A stretch of 64,000 bases of DNA. Source: Rotaria sordida (Eukaryota > Rotifera > Eurotatoria > Philodinida > Philodinidae). The notes below the pieces were generated by a model. It worked only from the letters and a program-made list of their open reading frames with translations, was not told where the DNA came from and did not search any database. Where the stretch lies: positions 19,824 to 83,823 of the forward strand of contig CAJNOL010001045.1 of assembly GCA_905250125.1 (NCBI GenBank), in the 5' to 3' direction. Positions 23,963 to 38,300 of the stretch are shown in pieces; the stretch's first letter is position 1, and the number at the start of each line of letters is the position of its first letter. A program made the translations under genes and the position numbers.

Positions 23963-26900
23963 ATGTCGTTCATTGACGATCTAACTAATACTATAAACAG
24001 TGATCAAAGCGCCGCACTTGTGCATGCGCTATTGACGAATTCTAGTCGATCAAATTTTATTCGTCCAATATCATCATCATCATATAATACAAACTGGAGT
24101 ATATCACATATACCTGGTCCACCATCATCATTTCTAACACCTTTTTTTTCATCATCCTTATTATCATCAACAACAACAACAACAACAGCAACTGTTATAA
24201 CAGAAACTAAATATTATCCATTTTGGTTATTAGTCATTGTCGCTGTTTTCGGTGGTGTAACATCCGTTTTAACTGTTTTGGGAAATATTCTTGTTATGCT
24301 TGCATTTTTTCTTGATCGACAAATTCGACAGCCGACTAATTATTTTATACTTTCCTTATCTGTTAGTGATTTTCTTATTGGACTTTTATCAATGCCTATA
24401 CTTACAATATACATCTATGCTAAAGAATGGCCATTAAATGCTATTATATGTGACATATGGCTTTCGCTTGATTATACTGTTTGTCTTACATCAATATATA
24501 CGGTGCTGTTCATTACAATCGATCGTTTTTGTTCGGTTAAAATGCCAGCAAAATATCGAAAATGGCGTACACGTAGAAAAATTAATATTATGATTGCTGT
24601 GACATGGGCAGGTAAGAAAAAAAAACCTCACAAAGATACTATATATCAATGTTGTTTATTTTTTATGTAATTTTCAATTAATCAATTCGTTTTGTTTTTC
24701 GTAGTTCCTACTCTTATCTTTTTTACATCTACTATGGTTTATCCACGCGTAAGAAGTATTTCAAATATGCAAAATGGTGTTTGTATGTATTGAAATTTTC
24801 TTTAAAACAAGAAAAAAATTTTTTTTTTTTGCTTTTATTTAATTAATTTTCTTCTATAAAGGTGATGTACAATGGAATAAAAATCATGTTTTTAATTTAT
24901 GTTTAACTATTGGATATTTTTGGACAACATTATTTGTCATGATAATTCTATATATTTTTATATATGGTATTATATAATAATTTTTATTTATTTTTTATTA
25001 TAAATTAAATTATTCTTTCTTTTGTTTGTTTTTTACTAAAGGTGTTGCAAGCAATCTAGAACGAAAATCAAGAGAAAATGCACGTAAAATGTCATCACTC
25101 GTCGGTATGGCTGGTAAGAAGACTGGCAAAAGGATAAATTTCTCAATGGGGTTTTTTTTTTCTTTATTTAGGTAATGCAATGACACAAATTGGTGTTGGT
25201 ATCGGTGTAAATAAATCTCCTACAAAGACTCCTATTGATAAACGAAATCATACAAATCGTAAAATTGATTCAACAACAATGGATGAATTTGATGATGAAG
25301 ATCCACAAAATTTACTTGCACAAAGTGTAATAAATACTCAAAATAGTAGTAATTCATCTGATCAACGACGTATTGGTGGTGTTGATGATGATAATTCAAA
25401 TTCATTTGAATCACATTCAGATTTTGATTTAACAACTATAAATGAAAACAAATCTCGTACATCAAATAATACAAATGAAAAAACTTCACGACAAAAAAAT
25501 CGTCGTGGTATGAGTGTTAATTGGGGTAATAGTTCAACAACACCTATTAATACATCATCAACAAGAACAAGTACAAATCGACGTTCTCGTCAAAATCGTG
25601 GACATTCTAATCAAAAACATAGTTCTAATGTTAAATTTTTTGCTACATCTATGGCACATTCACTTTATAGAAATCCAATACGTTTAAGTGGTTTATCATC
25701 AACATCAAAAAGTAAAGGAACAAATTCAATAACAAATAAAAATTTAATACAAACTACTTCAAATCAACAACAAATGCCTACGACATTAACACCCATACCA
25801 TCAGAACCTGAACTATTAACATGTCGAGTTTATCCACCACCACAGCCACGACCAGAATCGTTAGCAATTATGCCTGAAGAATTATTTTATCAAAGACTTA
25901 AAGCTCGTCAATCACCATTAATAACTGATTCATCTAAAAAATCATCATTAAATGTTAATAATCAATTATCAACTAATTTTCCATCAACATCATCATTTCT
26001 TTTGGATAAACATTGTATTGAAGATGTTACTTATTCAACAACAAATCAAATTTTATCAACTAATTCGGATCATACTATAACAAATCAAATAACACCACCA
26101 CCATCACCAGAAGAACAACAAAAAAAATTAAATGAAACTAAAGATAATCCTATTGAATTATCAACAGACGAAGAAGAACAACAACAACAACAACAACAAC
26201 AGCAGCAGCAGCAGGAGGAGGAACAAGAACAACATATATCATCACCGATTAGAGCAATTATTAGTAGTAGTGGTGATTCATCTGATGAAAGTTGGCGTTT
26301 ACTTAATAGCAATAGTAGTCTTGATGAACATATACCTTATATTGATGAAACTGATTTTGAAGACTTAGGTAAAGAATTTCTTTTAAGAAAAATTATTTCC
26401 TTAATAACAAAAGACTTTTACATAATTTGAAATGTGTCGTTTTCTGTTTTTAATAAAATAGAGTATCGACAAAAATAATATAGAATTGAATTGAATTGAA
26501 TTGAATGAGAATAATTATATATATATATATATATATAATTTTTTTTTTCGATGTTCTGATTAACTATGTTAAGCCATCAATCCTTCAAGAAAATCTTTTC
26601 GTCCTTCTTTTTTTTTTTTTTTGTTTCTATCGATGAAAAAAATTTATATGTACATATATAATTGAATTTAATTCCTTTATTTAGGATATATATTACATCG
26701 TCGTCGTGTTCCACCAATCGATTCAAATGAACCTATTCATGAAGAAACTATTGTATATAAATCACCTTTTTATATTAAAAATAAAAATCGTTCAAAATCA
26801 TCTATGATTTCACTTAATAATACAACAAATGATAATGGTATAAATAGAAAAATTTATGAAATATATGGTAATCATCCAGATGCACATAAAGCTATATTAG

Positions 26901-29076
26901 AATCTCCAATATTTGATAATGTTGAATTAATAACATATGCATGTACAAAATCAAATTCATCACCAATACATCATTGTAGTTTACGTAATGTTCCACGTGA
27001 AGTTTTACTTAAAACAATGTCACAACCAACATCAATTCCACCCTATAGTAATAATTCTAATGACAAACATACAACATCATCAATTATATTTGTATCAAAA
27101 GCTAAAACATCAACTTCACCACCAATATCAACTATAAAACAAACACAACAAATAACAACACCATCAATACAAAATGCTGATGTTGAAAGAGCATTAATTG
27201 ATTTTTATCAATGTAGTCAAATAAATGATACAGATGATTATTTAATAAATAATAATGATAATAGTGAAAGTGAAGATCTTGAATATTCATTATCAAATTA
27301 TAATGAAATATGTGAAGAAACATCATCATTACTTCGTCTTAATGAACAACATTCATCAGCATTTATTGATGATGAATCAATTACAGATGATTATTCAACT
27401 AAAACTAAACAAATACATTCAAGACGTCATTCATATACACAAAATAATAATCATTTTATGAAAACAATGATGTTAAATAAAACTCGACGAAATTTAACAA
27501 TTGATACAACAAGTGATGATCGAACAACAACAAATAGTTTTAGTTTAAATACATATAGTCAAGATTATTCTGTTGATAAAATATTTCAATCAGATTCATC
27601 AACATCATATAAACAACAATATAATATATCATCACCAAATCAACAAATATCTCAACATAATTGGCGTAGTTCATCATCAACAGGAACAACAACAAGAACA
27701 AGAACAACAACATCGTCATCATCATCATCATCATCTCAAGATAAACAATTACCATTATTATTATTACGTGCATCATCACCAAAACATTTTTTAACAGCTG
27801 TAGAAAAAAAACGAAATACTTCATCAGATTCTGATGCTATTACAACAACAACAACATTAACAAATAGTACACAATATGGAGGGTAAATAGAAATTTTTAA
27901 TTTATCAAAAGCAAAAAAAAAAAACGAAACAAATTTCTTTTCTTCTAGACATGATATTGATAAAAATAAACAAAAAATTACTGATTCTATATCACAAGAT
28001 GTATTACGTGCGTTTAATAAATTAAATGCAACAACAATAACAGATGAACCAGAAGTTGAAAAAATTCAAACAAATGAAATTAATACAATAATAAATAAAA
28101 CTATTGATGTTGATACAAAATACCATTCAATATCAGATACATTAACACGTGATAATGATACATCAGGTTATGGTTCACATGATGATCCATCATCAATTAC
28201 TAATCGTATATCATCAAAAGTAACATTTGAAAGTTTAATAACACAAAATTCAGTTCCATCATCACCAAAAACAAAAGATCAATCTATAATGACACATATT
28301 GATTTAAAAGAACGTTTAAATCAAACAATTAATAATAATAATCATGAACAAATACAAGATAGTAATGAAAATAAAAATGGACGTTTAATTCTTATGAGTG
28401 AAGGAACAATTACAAGTGGATCAACATCAGCAAAATCAAGTGTTAAAGAACTTGTACAAAATCAAAAAACAACTAATCATAGAAAATCAAAATCACAAAA
28501 TCGAGCTCGAAAAGCTTTAAGAACTATTACTTTTATTCTTGGTATGTCTTATGGTTATTATTAGCCATAGAGCATATTCTTTTCCGAGAAAAAAAAAAAT
28601 ATTTATTAGAAACGTTTTTTTAATGAGATTTTAGAAGAATTCTTTGCTAGAAAATTTATCGTCCTAAGAAAAAAGAAATTTATAATAGAAATCATTCGAA
28701 TTGAATCTCTCCTAATCAATTTTTCAGATACAGATTCAATAAAAAAAACGAAACATTAATTTCATTCAATATTTCTTTTCTTTTAGGCGCTTTTGTCGTT
28801 TGTTGGACTCCATGGTATGTCAATCTTCAATGTTTTTTTTTGTTATTTTTTCTTTTGATATTAATATATTTAATCTTTAGGCATATATATTCTGCTATAC
28901 ATTCATTATGCGAATCATGTAAACATAATTGGGTATTTTCTAATCCAATGTTTCATTGTTTTTATTTTCTTTGCTATCTTAATTCACCGATTAATCCATT
29001 TTGCTATGCATTAGCTAATCAACAATTCAAAAAAACATTTACAAGAATTTTAAAATTGGATTTACGTCGTTTATAA
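23963..29076 (+). CDS. Muscarinic acetylcholine receptor, invertebrate type, giant third intracellular loop
   Basis: G-protein-coupled receptor for acetylcholine in the plasma membrane. Nine exons: 23963-24611, 24705-24782, 24862-24966, 25042-25113, 25172-26368, 26685-27882, 27949-28541, 28787-28814, 28881-29076. All junctions are GT-AG and the total is 4116 nt (1371 residues). The N-terminus of about 85 residues is Ser/Thr-rich. TM1 begins near residue 86 and TM2 near 126. TM3 carries the ligand aspartate D170 followed by Y171 (SLDYTVCLTSIY), and DRF at 187-189 stands in place of DRY. Cys163 is the expected disulphide partner. TM6 and TM7 read ALRTITFILGAFVVCWTPWH and FLCYLNSPINPFCYALANQQ, matching the muscarinic family. 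The loop between TM5 and TM6 is about 1000 residues, Ser/Thr/Asn-rich, with a Gln tract at about 26178-26217. The C-terminal tail is short. It most resembles the GAR-2/mAChR-B class, with a serotonin- or octopamine-type amine receptor as a less likely alternative. Confidence 0.9.
26178..26217 (+). repeat. CAA/CAG tract coding polyglutamine, followed by Glu-rich codons
   Basis: A run of CAA then CAG codons within exon 5 of the receptor gene encodes about 13 consecutive glutamines, directly followed by Glu/Gln. It lies in the third intracellular loop and is likely length-variable between alleles. Confidence 0.9.
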
Positions 29077-31458
29077 CAATAATAAAAATGTTTTTTTTTC
29101 TCTCTCTCTCTATTATTTTTAGCTATATTAACCTTTGTTTTTCTTTCATGTTAAATTTTTTTTTCTGTAAACTATGCCTAACTTCTTTTTTTTTTTGTTC
29201 TTGTTCGTGTGAACCTCTTTGCACAGCGATGTTAACATAAATTTCTTTTTTTTTTCTTGATCGCTCAAAAATAGCGAAATACAGAATGAAATAATGATGA
29301 ATCGATCAGAAAAAAAGTACATGAGTTTATATATTAGTAATTGTTCTGAATTTGACGGTTTTCATTTAAAAGATGTGACAGGCAGAAGAAAAAAGAATTA
29401 TTTGACATGTGAAAATTTAATGAAAAGAAAATCTGCATTCATCCGCTGTCGACAGTATTGTTTTTGCTCATTCAAGTGTTGTTAATCTAATAATTTTTTT
29501 TTTCTAAAGATTATTTTACTTGATGCATTTTTAAATAAGACCACCTGTTTCTCTTTGTTTGAAAGTTTTTATTTATTTGACAAGCATAATCTTGTAATAA
29601 GAATTGTTAACACTGAACGAACATTAAGAATTCTTTTCTTAATTTGTTTTTCAAATTAAATTAAGTTATACGAATAAGAAAAATATTTTTTTTTTCATCC
29701 GTTGAATTGAAGCTTAACCTTGATTATGAAATTATCGAGCTGCTTTTTTTTTTTCTTATCATCATACATATTCATGATGTTATTAATTAATGGCTTTTTT
29801 TTTTCATCAATGTATTATTATATTTAATGAATATAGATAAATTAAATTTGGAATATAATTGATGAAAATAAATATCAAAAGTATTATATAACAAAAATCT
29901 TATGATTGATGAATATATTTATTAAATGTTCATGTTAGAATATATAATGAACATAATACGAAATCATTTGAGAATATTATTAGATGTTTTTTTTTATAAC
30001 AAATTCACTTTTTTTTTTATTTTTATTATAAATGAAAAATAATAAAAAGTAATTGTTTAGATTGCTTCGTTTAATTATGATAATAGAATCGATAGAAAAT
30101 GACAGTTTTTTTTAAAGCTTTGTCAGAAGATTTAATAAAAATGTATTATTAGATTAGATCGGATTTAGTTTTCTTGATGGAATGTATACATTAGCAAAAA
30201 AAAATGTCAGAGTAGACCACACATGGACTCGAGATTTGTTCAGATCTTGAACTTTTAATAATTGAGATGTCGTTTTTGTATTTGAACGATAGTTGTTCTG
30301 GAAATGAATCTCAAGATGAAATTTGACAGGTTGCTATGCTATATTTATTTATATTTAATATTCTTTATGTCATTTACAGCATTCAAAAAAAAAATATGTT
30401 AAGAATCATAGACAAAAATTCTGCATTGAACGTTACTATTTTAGGAGAATAATAGTCAAATTTCTTACTTTCTTTCTTTGTATCAATAGATTATAACTTA
30501 TTTTAACTAATAGAAATCTCAATTTTAAAGGTTATAATAACGAAAAATTGAACAAGTTAATATTTAGAGTGTCTTTTTTTGTTACATCTATCTTAGTTGG
30601 CTTATTAATTATTAAAAAATAAAAAAAATAAAAACATAAGTTACTTAGTTCGATTGAAAATTACATGATTATATAGAGATACTTGCAAAAAAACACCGAA
30701 CATGCACACATTTCTCTACAAATATTATTTTATCTATATATGTTTCCTTTGAATCGTTTTATATTATGATCGATAGAGAGTAATGAATGTTATAAAGTGC
30801 TATAACTTAATAATCTATTCGTTGATCCTTCTGAAGAAATAAACATTTGTTTCTTCTTTAAATATTGCAGAATGATTTATAAAACAAATCAACATTTTTA
30901 ACTGAAAATTATCGGAATTCATCAATTTTCTTTCTATGATATTTTTTTCTCTATATTATGTTTTCTAGCGTATTGAATATTCTTATAGAATTAACAGCCA
31001 AGATATCAATTGAATACTCTCTTATTCGTGATGAAGAATTGTTTAATAGAACGACTAACACATTTCGAATCATCATCTCTTAAGAAATGCCTTTTTACTT
31101 TGTTGAGATTTTTCTAAACTATATCGTTCTGTTTATTAATCAAATCTAATAGCAAAACAGAAGCATTTCTCAAGAATATAAATATAATAAAGATCATGAA
31201 AATTGTATCTTAATATTTTACAAACATATCAACTTTATATATATATAATATGGTCGCATTCATGAACTTTTTCCATCGCTCGTTTGGATGTTTAGACTAG
31301 CAACAATATGCTTGAATTTGCTGTTATTGTAATAAATAGCCCTTAGTTACACATTTATTTTATAATGAAAAACTCACCTAGACCTCAAGGCTATATTTTA
31401 TTTATATGACATGGATAAATGACTGAGTTTTTGAATAAGAAGAAAGTAATATAATTAC

Positions 31459-31494
<36 letters not shown>

Positions 31495-31779
31495 AAAACG
31501 CGAAAACTCGTATTTTTCTATAATTGTTATCTAATAGAATTTTCGAAGATTCATCTCTTACATAATGACGTTTATAGTTGCTACGAGCGATAGAAAAAAG
31601 ATCTTCAGATAATAGAATTTTAGGCAAGTTTTTTTTTTTTTTGCAAACATCTGTATTTGTTGTTTAAACACAATATGGATGATTAAAGTAATAAATAAAG
31701 AAAAAAATTATTAATATTAAATGCATACAAAAAATAGTTTATTTCTGCAGAATCTTTCAAAGAGAAAAAAAATAAACAT
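29077..31779. other. Intergenic, 3' flank of the receptor gene
   Basis: T-rich tracts and A+T-rich sequence. AATAAA-like signals occur soon after the receptor stop (about 29085). A (TA)n tract lies at 31463-31492. Open frames at 29294-29485 and 31391-31627 have no recognisable similarity and are probably chance. Confidence 0.4.
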
Positions 31780-32018
31780 TTAACTCTTTGATGCCAGACG
31801 TGGTATATATATCACCTCAGATTTTGAGAAATACTCGAAATAGTATTTATACCACTCCAACCGCTAAAGGGTTAAAGTAATAAATTATAATTTATTTAGC
31901 AACCTATATAAAGCTTGTTAATATCCTATATGGATAATGGGCGATTTTATCGTATTTATCCAGAAGCTTAAATAAAAAACTTTATTTTTTCAAAAAAATT
32001 CCGGCATCAAAGGGTTAA
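31780..32018. mobile_element. piggyBac-like MITE with TTAA target site
   Basis: TTAA at 31780-31783 and at 32015-32018 flank a 231-bp element. The ends are CTCTTTGATGCCAGA and, inverted, CCCTTTGATGCCGGA. TTAA duplication with CCYTTTG-type termini is the hallmark of piggyBac-family elements. A third AAAGGGTTAA end lies inside at about 31867-31876, so the sequence may be a nested or deleted pair. There is no coding capacity. Confidence 0.7.
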
Positions 32019-34695
32019 AAGAAAAAAAATAGTTCAAATCTCCATAATAAATCTTAATTAAAAAACAGAAAAAACAAGGTTGTATCTTACTTTAGGCTAT
32101 TAAAAAATTAATGATCAATAACTTTTATTACACTTTCGCAAATTACTTTAACATATGTTTATCGATATGTAAAGTTTATTATTTTAAATTTCATTGAAAC
32201 AGCAAATAGGTCAAATGTACTGGTTGAATTTTTAATGATAGTCATGTGTGTTAATCATTTTTAGAAGTCGTATGATGTGACAAAGTACACAAACAGTCAA
32301 ACATAGTCTGTCTGACAGCAAGTGACCAATATAAAGGACATGTTCTAAAATTCAACAGATAATTTTCACATATATAACATCAAAAGTGATGAAGGATAAC
32401 TCTCTTCTAATCGAGACCTACCGTAACAACACGTGATCGATGAGTGAGTTTTATATGATACTTTAGAATAAAATGAATCTAAAAATCATATTAAGTCTGA
32501 TGAAGATTTTCATCATCTATATTCATTATTCTCTATTTTAATAACTGACACAAACTTAATATTTATCATAAGTAAACATGTCATAGACTGATTACCGTCA
32601 CATCTTAGGAATAACAAAGTAAACGAAAATTAATCACAAAACAACTATTTTGTGTAATATAATTATGTTTACTAATAAAATAAGCCTTCGATTTATTCAA
32701 TGTAGATATGATTGTTTTCTATGCTGACGTGCTGATCACAATCAATTTAGTTTTATAAATAAAGGAAATTGATTTTTTCGCTATATATGAAAGACAACGA
32801 ACAACATGAAAGTATTTCAGACAAATATTTATGTGATCAATACACAATGGAAAACTTGAACAATTATTGAAATGAATTAGAAAAATAATTATTTCTTCAA
32901 TCAGAAATTTTGTTTCTCTCATTCATTCATTGATTCATCATACATTTCTACAAGAGATAGTATTTTTAATATGAATGAAATGTATATAACTTGAGATTTT
33001 ATAATTATATGATAAAATAATAATAATATGAATTCCACTATAGAAAGAAAATTTTTGTTTTTATTTGATTTATTTAAAATGAATATATCGAATATTTCAA
33101 TTCTTTTCTAATATTTAATATCAATCATCATAAATATGTTGTTAAATAATAATAAATTCATTATCTAAACACACTAAAATTATAATAATGATGTTAATAA
33201 TCTAAATCAATGAACCATTGTTTAACTATATGTCTTTGAAATAAAAACTCAAGTCTATATTAAATCAAAATTCATATTATTATCATTTTCAATGATTTTT
33301 ATTTTTTCATGGAAAATATTTCGACAATTTTATTATATTTATTTTTGAAATAAAAATCTTCATTATCAATTAATTGTTAATGAAACTAACATTCAACTAG
33401 GTACTGAATGTTAGAAAAAATTTGCACTATAGTTTATTTTTTAAATCTGCTTTGTCAGATTTAAAATATTCCTTTAGCCTTATCTAATGCAATTTTATTT
33501 CTGTTCTTCTTAGTCAATCATAGAAACTTAATTTTTTTTTTTTTTTTTTTTTAACAGGATCTATTATGAAATTTTCTAGAATATTGAAACCAAAAGATGT
33601 TCTTGACTCATTGTAATAGATTTCAAAAGAGCTAAAAAGAAAATTGTATAGAATTCTGCAACTATACATGACAATAGTGAAGTAAACGCTTCATAAATAG
33701 CAATTTAATTATCGAAATCAAATTTATTGAACCAAAAAAAAAAAAATCTCACTACTCAACACAATAATACTACCAAGGTAATTATTTTGATGTTCGAAAG
33801 TTAGGAGAAAAAATTGAAAATGAACAAAAGACAATTGTCTGTTGAGATAAAGAAGTAAATTGAATTCAGAATAATGAAAAAATGATGGCATCTTGTATAG
33901 TTTTCTTTTTTTAGTTCTTCCCAAATTAATTCGAATAAGTGGAAAACATCTTTTGCTTTCAATATTTCACAACAAATGTTTTTAAAAACAAATAAAAACT
34001 TATAATTGAAAATAATAATTATTTACTTATCTTTTCATTTAATTTTATAAAAGTTTATTAGATCAAGTCTCAAGAATTATTTGAATTCGACGGCACAGAT
34101 TTCAATAAAACAAAAAACATTCAAGATTTAATCATTTATCTATGCAGAAATATATGCAAAATAAATTATGTTGCAAACATTTTCGAATATCCGATAAAAT
34201 CGATTATCTTATTTTTAATAAATGAATTCATAGTCAATGATCGATAATAAAATGTACAGAATTCATCTTTTATATTTCTGTATATATATATATTCATATA
34301 TTCATAATAAAAATAATCAAAGTGAGAATCTATCTCACTCATTCTCTCTCCCTCATAAATCTTTATATATGTATGCAAATCTTCACACCACTCACTGCCT
34401 AACGTACAAAGCATGGTATATACACACTTAAATATAGAGACAGACAAAACCATAAATGACGCTGAAATAAAGAAGGTTATATATGTGTATGTATATGTAT
34501 ATATATATATATGATAAGAGAGAAAAAGAATAGTCTAATAGTTAGAAAGAGAAGCGAGAAGATCCTATCCTGAGTGCATCATGGAACACAAGCACCATAA
34601 CTCCACGAAAAAAAAATCAAAAAGGAAAAGAAAGCATGATAGATATTTGTCTATAATTATATTAATTTCGGACGAGTTTTTTTTTTTTTTTTTAA
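32019..34695. other. Intergenic, no gene recognised
   Basis: A+T-rich sequence between the piggyBac-like element and the 3' end of the AMMECR1 homologue. It contains homopolymer runs (33531-33552 T-rich; 34678-34693 T-rich) and a TA-rich tract near 34496-34511. Short open frames (33724, 34166, 34581) show no recognisable domain. Confidence 0.4.
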
Positions 34696-36391
<1,696 letters not shown>

Positions 36392-36579
36392 GGAGAATCG
36401 ACGAATGAATCACCGGGTAATCAAATACTATAAAAAAATTTAAAAAAAAAAAAGAAAACAACAAAATTTTGTTTTGGTATTTTTCTGTTTACAGAAAATA
36501 AATTAAAAGAAAAATAAAACCATAATATTTACGGGATATTGATCTAATTTTTATGCTATGTATAATACATGATTATGCA

Positions 36580-36610
<31 letters not shown>

Positions 36611-37779
36611 AAACGAACTTCAGTAAATTGTAAAGATTTATCTTCAATAACGTATATAGTAACTGATAAAAATAAAATAACGAAATAATTTTATTATGAT
36701 AACATACATGACTTACTCGAATGATATGGACATTACTTGAAATATCGGTTTGTTGAGTTTTTCTTTTTTGTGTAAATATAAGCAGATTTTTATTTTATAA
36801 GTGCTTTTTTTTCTTTTCTTTTCTATTGTTTATCTAGAAATAGAATGAAAAAAAAAACAAGTGTTCGGCTTGTTTTTCTTTGATTGTCATAATCATATGT
36901 AAGTCACATTATGGTATATTAACTTTTATTAACATGTCAAATATGCTGTTTACGTTTTGTTTTCTTTTTTTGTAATATTTTAAAGTATCTACGCCTTTTA
37001 ATCTATGCAAAGATAAGTATTGATTAAAACTGAAAAGAAAAAAGAATAGACAACAGTCTGAGACATATTGTCAACTGATAGAAACAAACACGCAAAAGAA
37101 TGATGATAAAGTACTTGGCATATAAATAGACAATATGGAAAAAGACTTATTGGTGCTTTTTCTATAGGATACACATATTCTATTCACTAATCGCTTTGAT
37201 CATATACTAATTGGTTAGCCTCGCTAAAAAAAAACATTACATGTTTGTGTGGGTGTATCCTGTAGAAGTATCGACTTATATTATATTTTTTAAGTAAATA
37301 ATGGATAATAAATCAATGATCTTTATAAAAAGAAACTGGAAAGAAAAAAGAAAAAAACCTTATAATAATAGTATTGCGGTTAAAATAAGATCTAAAAATA
37401 ATAAAGAAAACCATATGATCAATTGGATGAGGATTGATATAATATGGATTTTATTGATGTTGATGTACTTATCTAAAGATGTCGTTCATTGACAACTTCT
37501 ATTGAATGACAATAGTACATTGTGTTTTGTCTCATGAATCAATTTATTCAATTTTTAATACTATTTAAATAGTTTATATTTTCTAGTTTATATCAAATAA
37601 ATATTAGTTAAAGTTTATTATGTATGTCATTGGTTATGATAAGAAAACAAGTTTTTAATCTACATTTAAATAAAAGTTTTATATACCTTTGAGTTTTGTC
37701 GGAAGAATAATAAAAGAGTATGTATTGAAGACTTTAAAAGAAAAGATTCAAATTATGTCGAATTCGTTTGCTTCTACTT
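36392..37779. other. Upstream region of the AMMECR1 homologue, no gene recognised
   Basis: A+T-rich, with a (TA)n stretch near 36580-36611. The 63-codon frame at 37301-37492 is Lys/Asn/Ile-rich and has no recognisable feature. Any promoter of the minus-strand gene should lie at the left end of this interval, but no clear element is visible. Confidence 0.4.
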
Positions 37780-38189
37780 GAATTTTTTGGGTTCCGGAAT
37801 TTTGCCAATATATCCCTGGACTGTCGCCAATTGGCGAAAGTACAGTGAGCTTTCAGCAATTTCATTGTAAACTAGACTTACACTAAAAGAAAATTTTTCT
37901 CACCTACATCGATGAGTGTAAACTATGATATATATATAGTCTAATAACATTAACTTCAGCGACGTCATATATCCTATATTAATATTGTTCCGTGACAAGT
38001 GAGATAGTCCACCTCACTTTCGCCAATTGACGAAAGTCCACTGTAGTTTTGCCAATACATTCCCTGGAACTTCGCCAATTGGCGAAAGTCCACTGTACTT
38101 TCGCCAACATACCCCCGGGATTTTCGCCATTGGTGAATGTCTTATTGGCGAAAGTCTTATTGGCGAACATCCCGCCACCCGAATTTTTT
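37780..38189. mobile_element. Short inverted-repeat element with CGCCAATTGGCG palindromes, 9-bp duplication
   Basis: The body is 37789-38180 (392 bp), flanked by direct repeats GAATTTTTT at 37780-37788 and 38181-38189. The left end GGGTTCCGGAATTTTGCCAATA and the inverted right end GGGTGGCGGGATGTTCGCCAATA align with one gap and a few mismatches. Inside, the palindrome CGCCAATTGGCG and variants recur (around 37829, 38019, 38073), together with TACTTTCGCCAA and GAAAGTCCACTGTA words in both orientations. No coding capacity. The long duplication suggests a MULE- or Merlin-type mobiliser; this is inference. The overlapping open frames are by-products of the palindromes. Confidence 0.7.
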
Positions 38190-38300
38190 TCTTTTCTGTT
38201 TCTTTCAATTTATTATTTTGACTTTACTTTAAAGAATGTTATTCACAGAAAATTGACTAGGTAAAAAAGTACGTACGCAATTAAAGTAGGAAAAGAAGTT

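Noticed and set aside
25232-25435. Minus-strand and alternate-frame ORFs across the receptor loop exons (25232-27824)
   Set aside because: Shadows of the Ser/Asn/Thr-rich coding exons; the plus-strand frame carries the receptor phase through all junctions.
38049-38264. Open frames across the CGCCAATTGGCG element
   Set aside because: They exist in several frames on both strands because of the palindromic repeats; no protein similarity.
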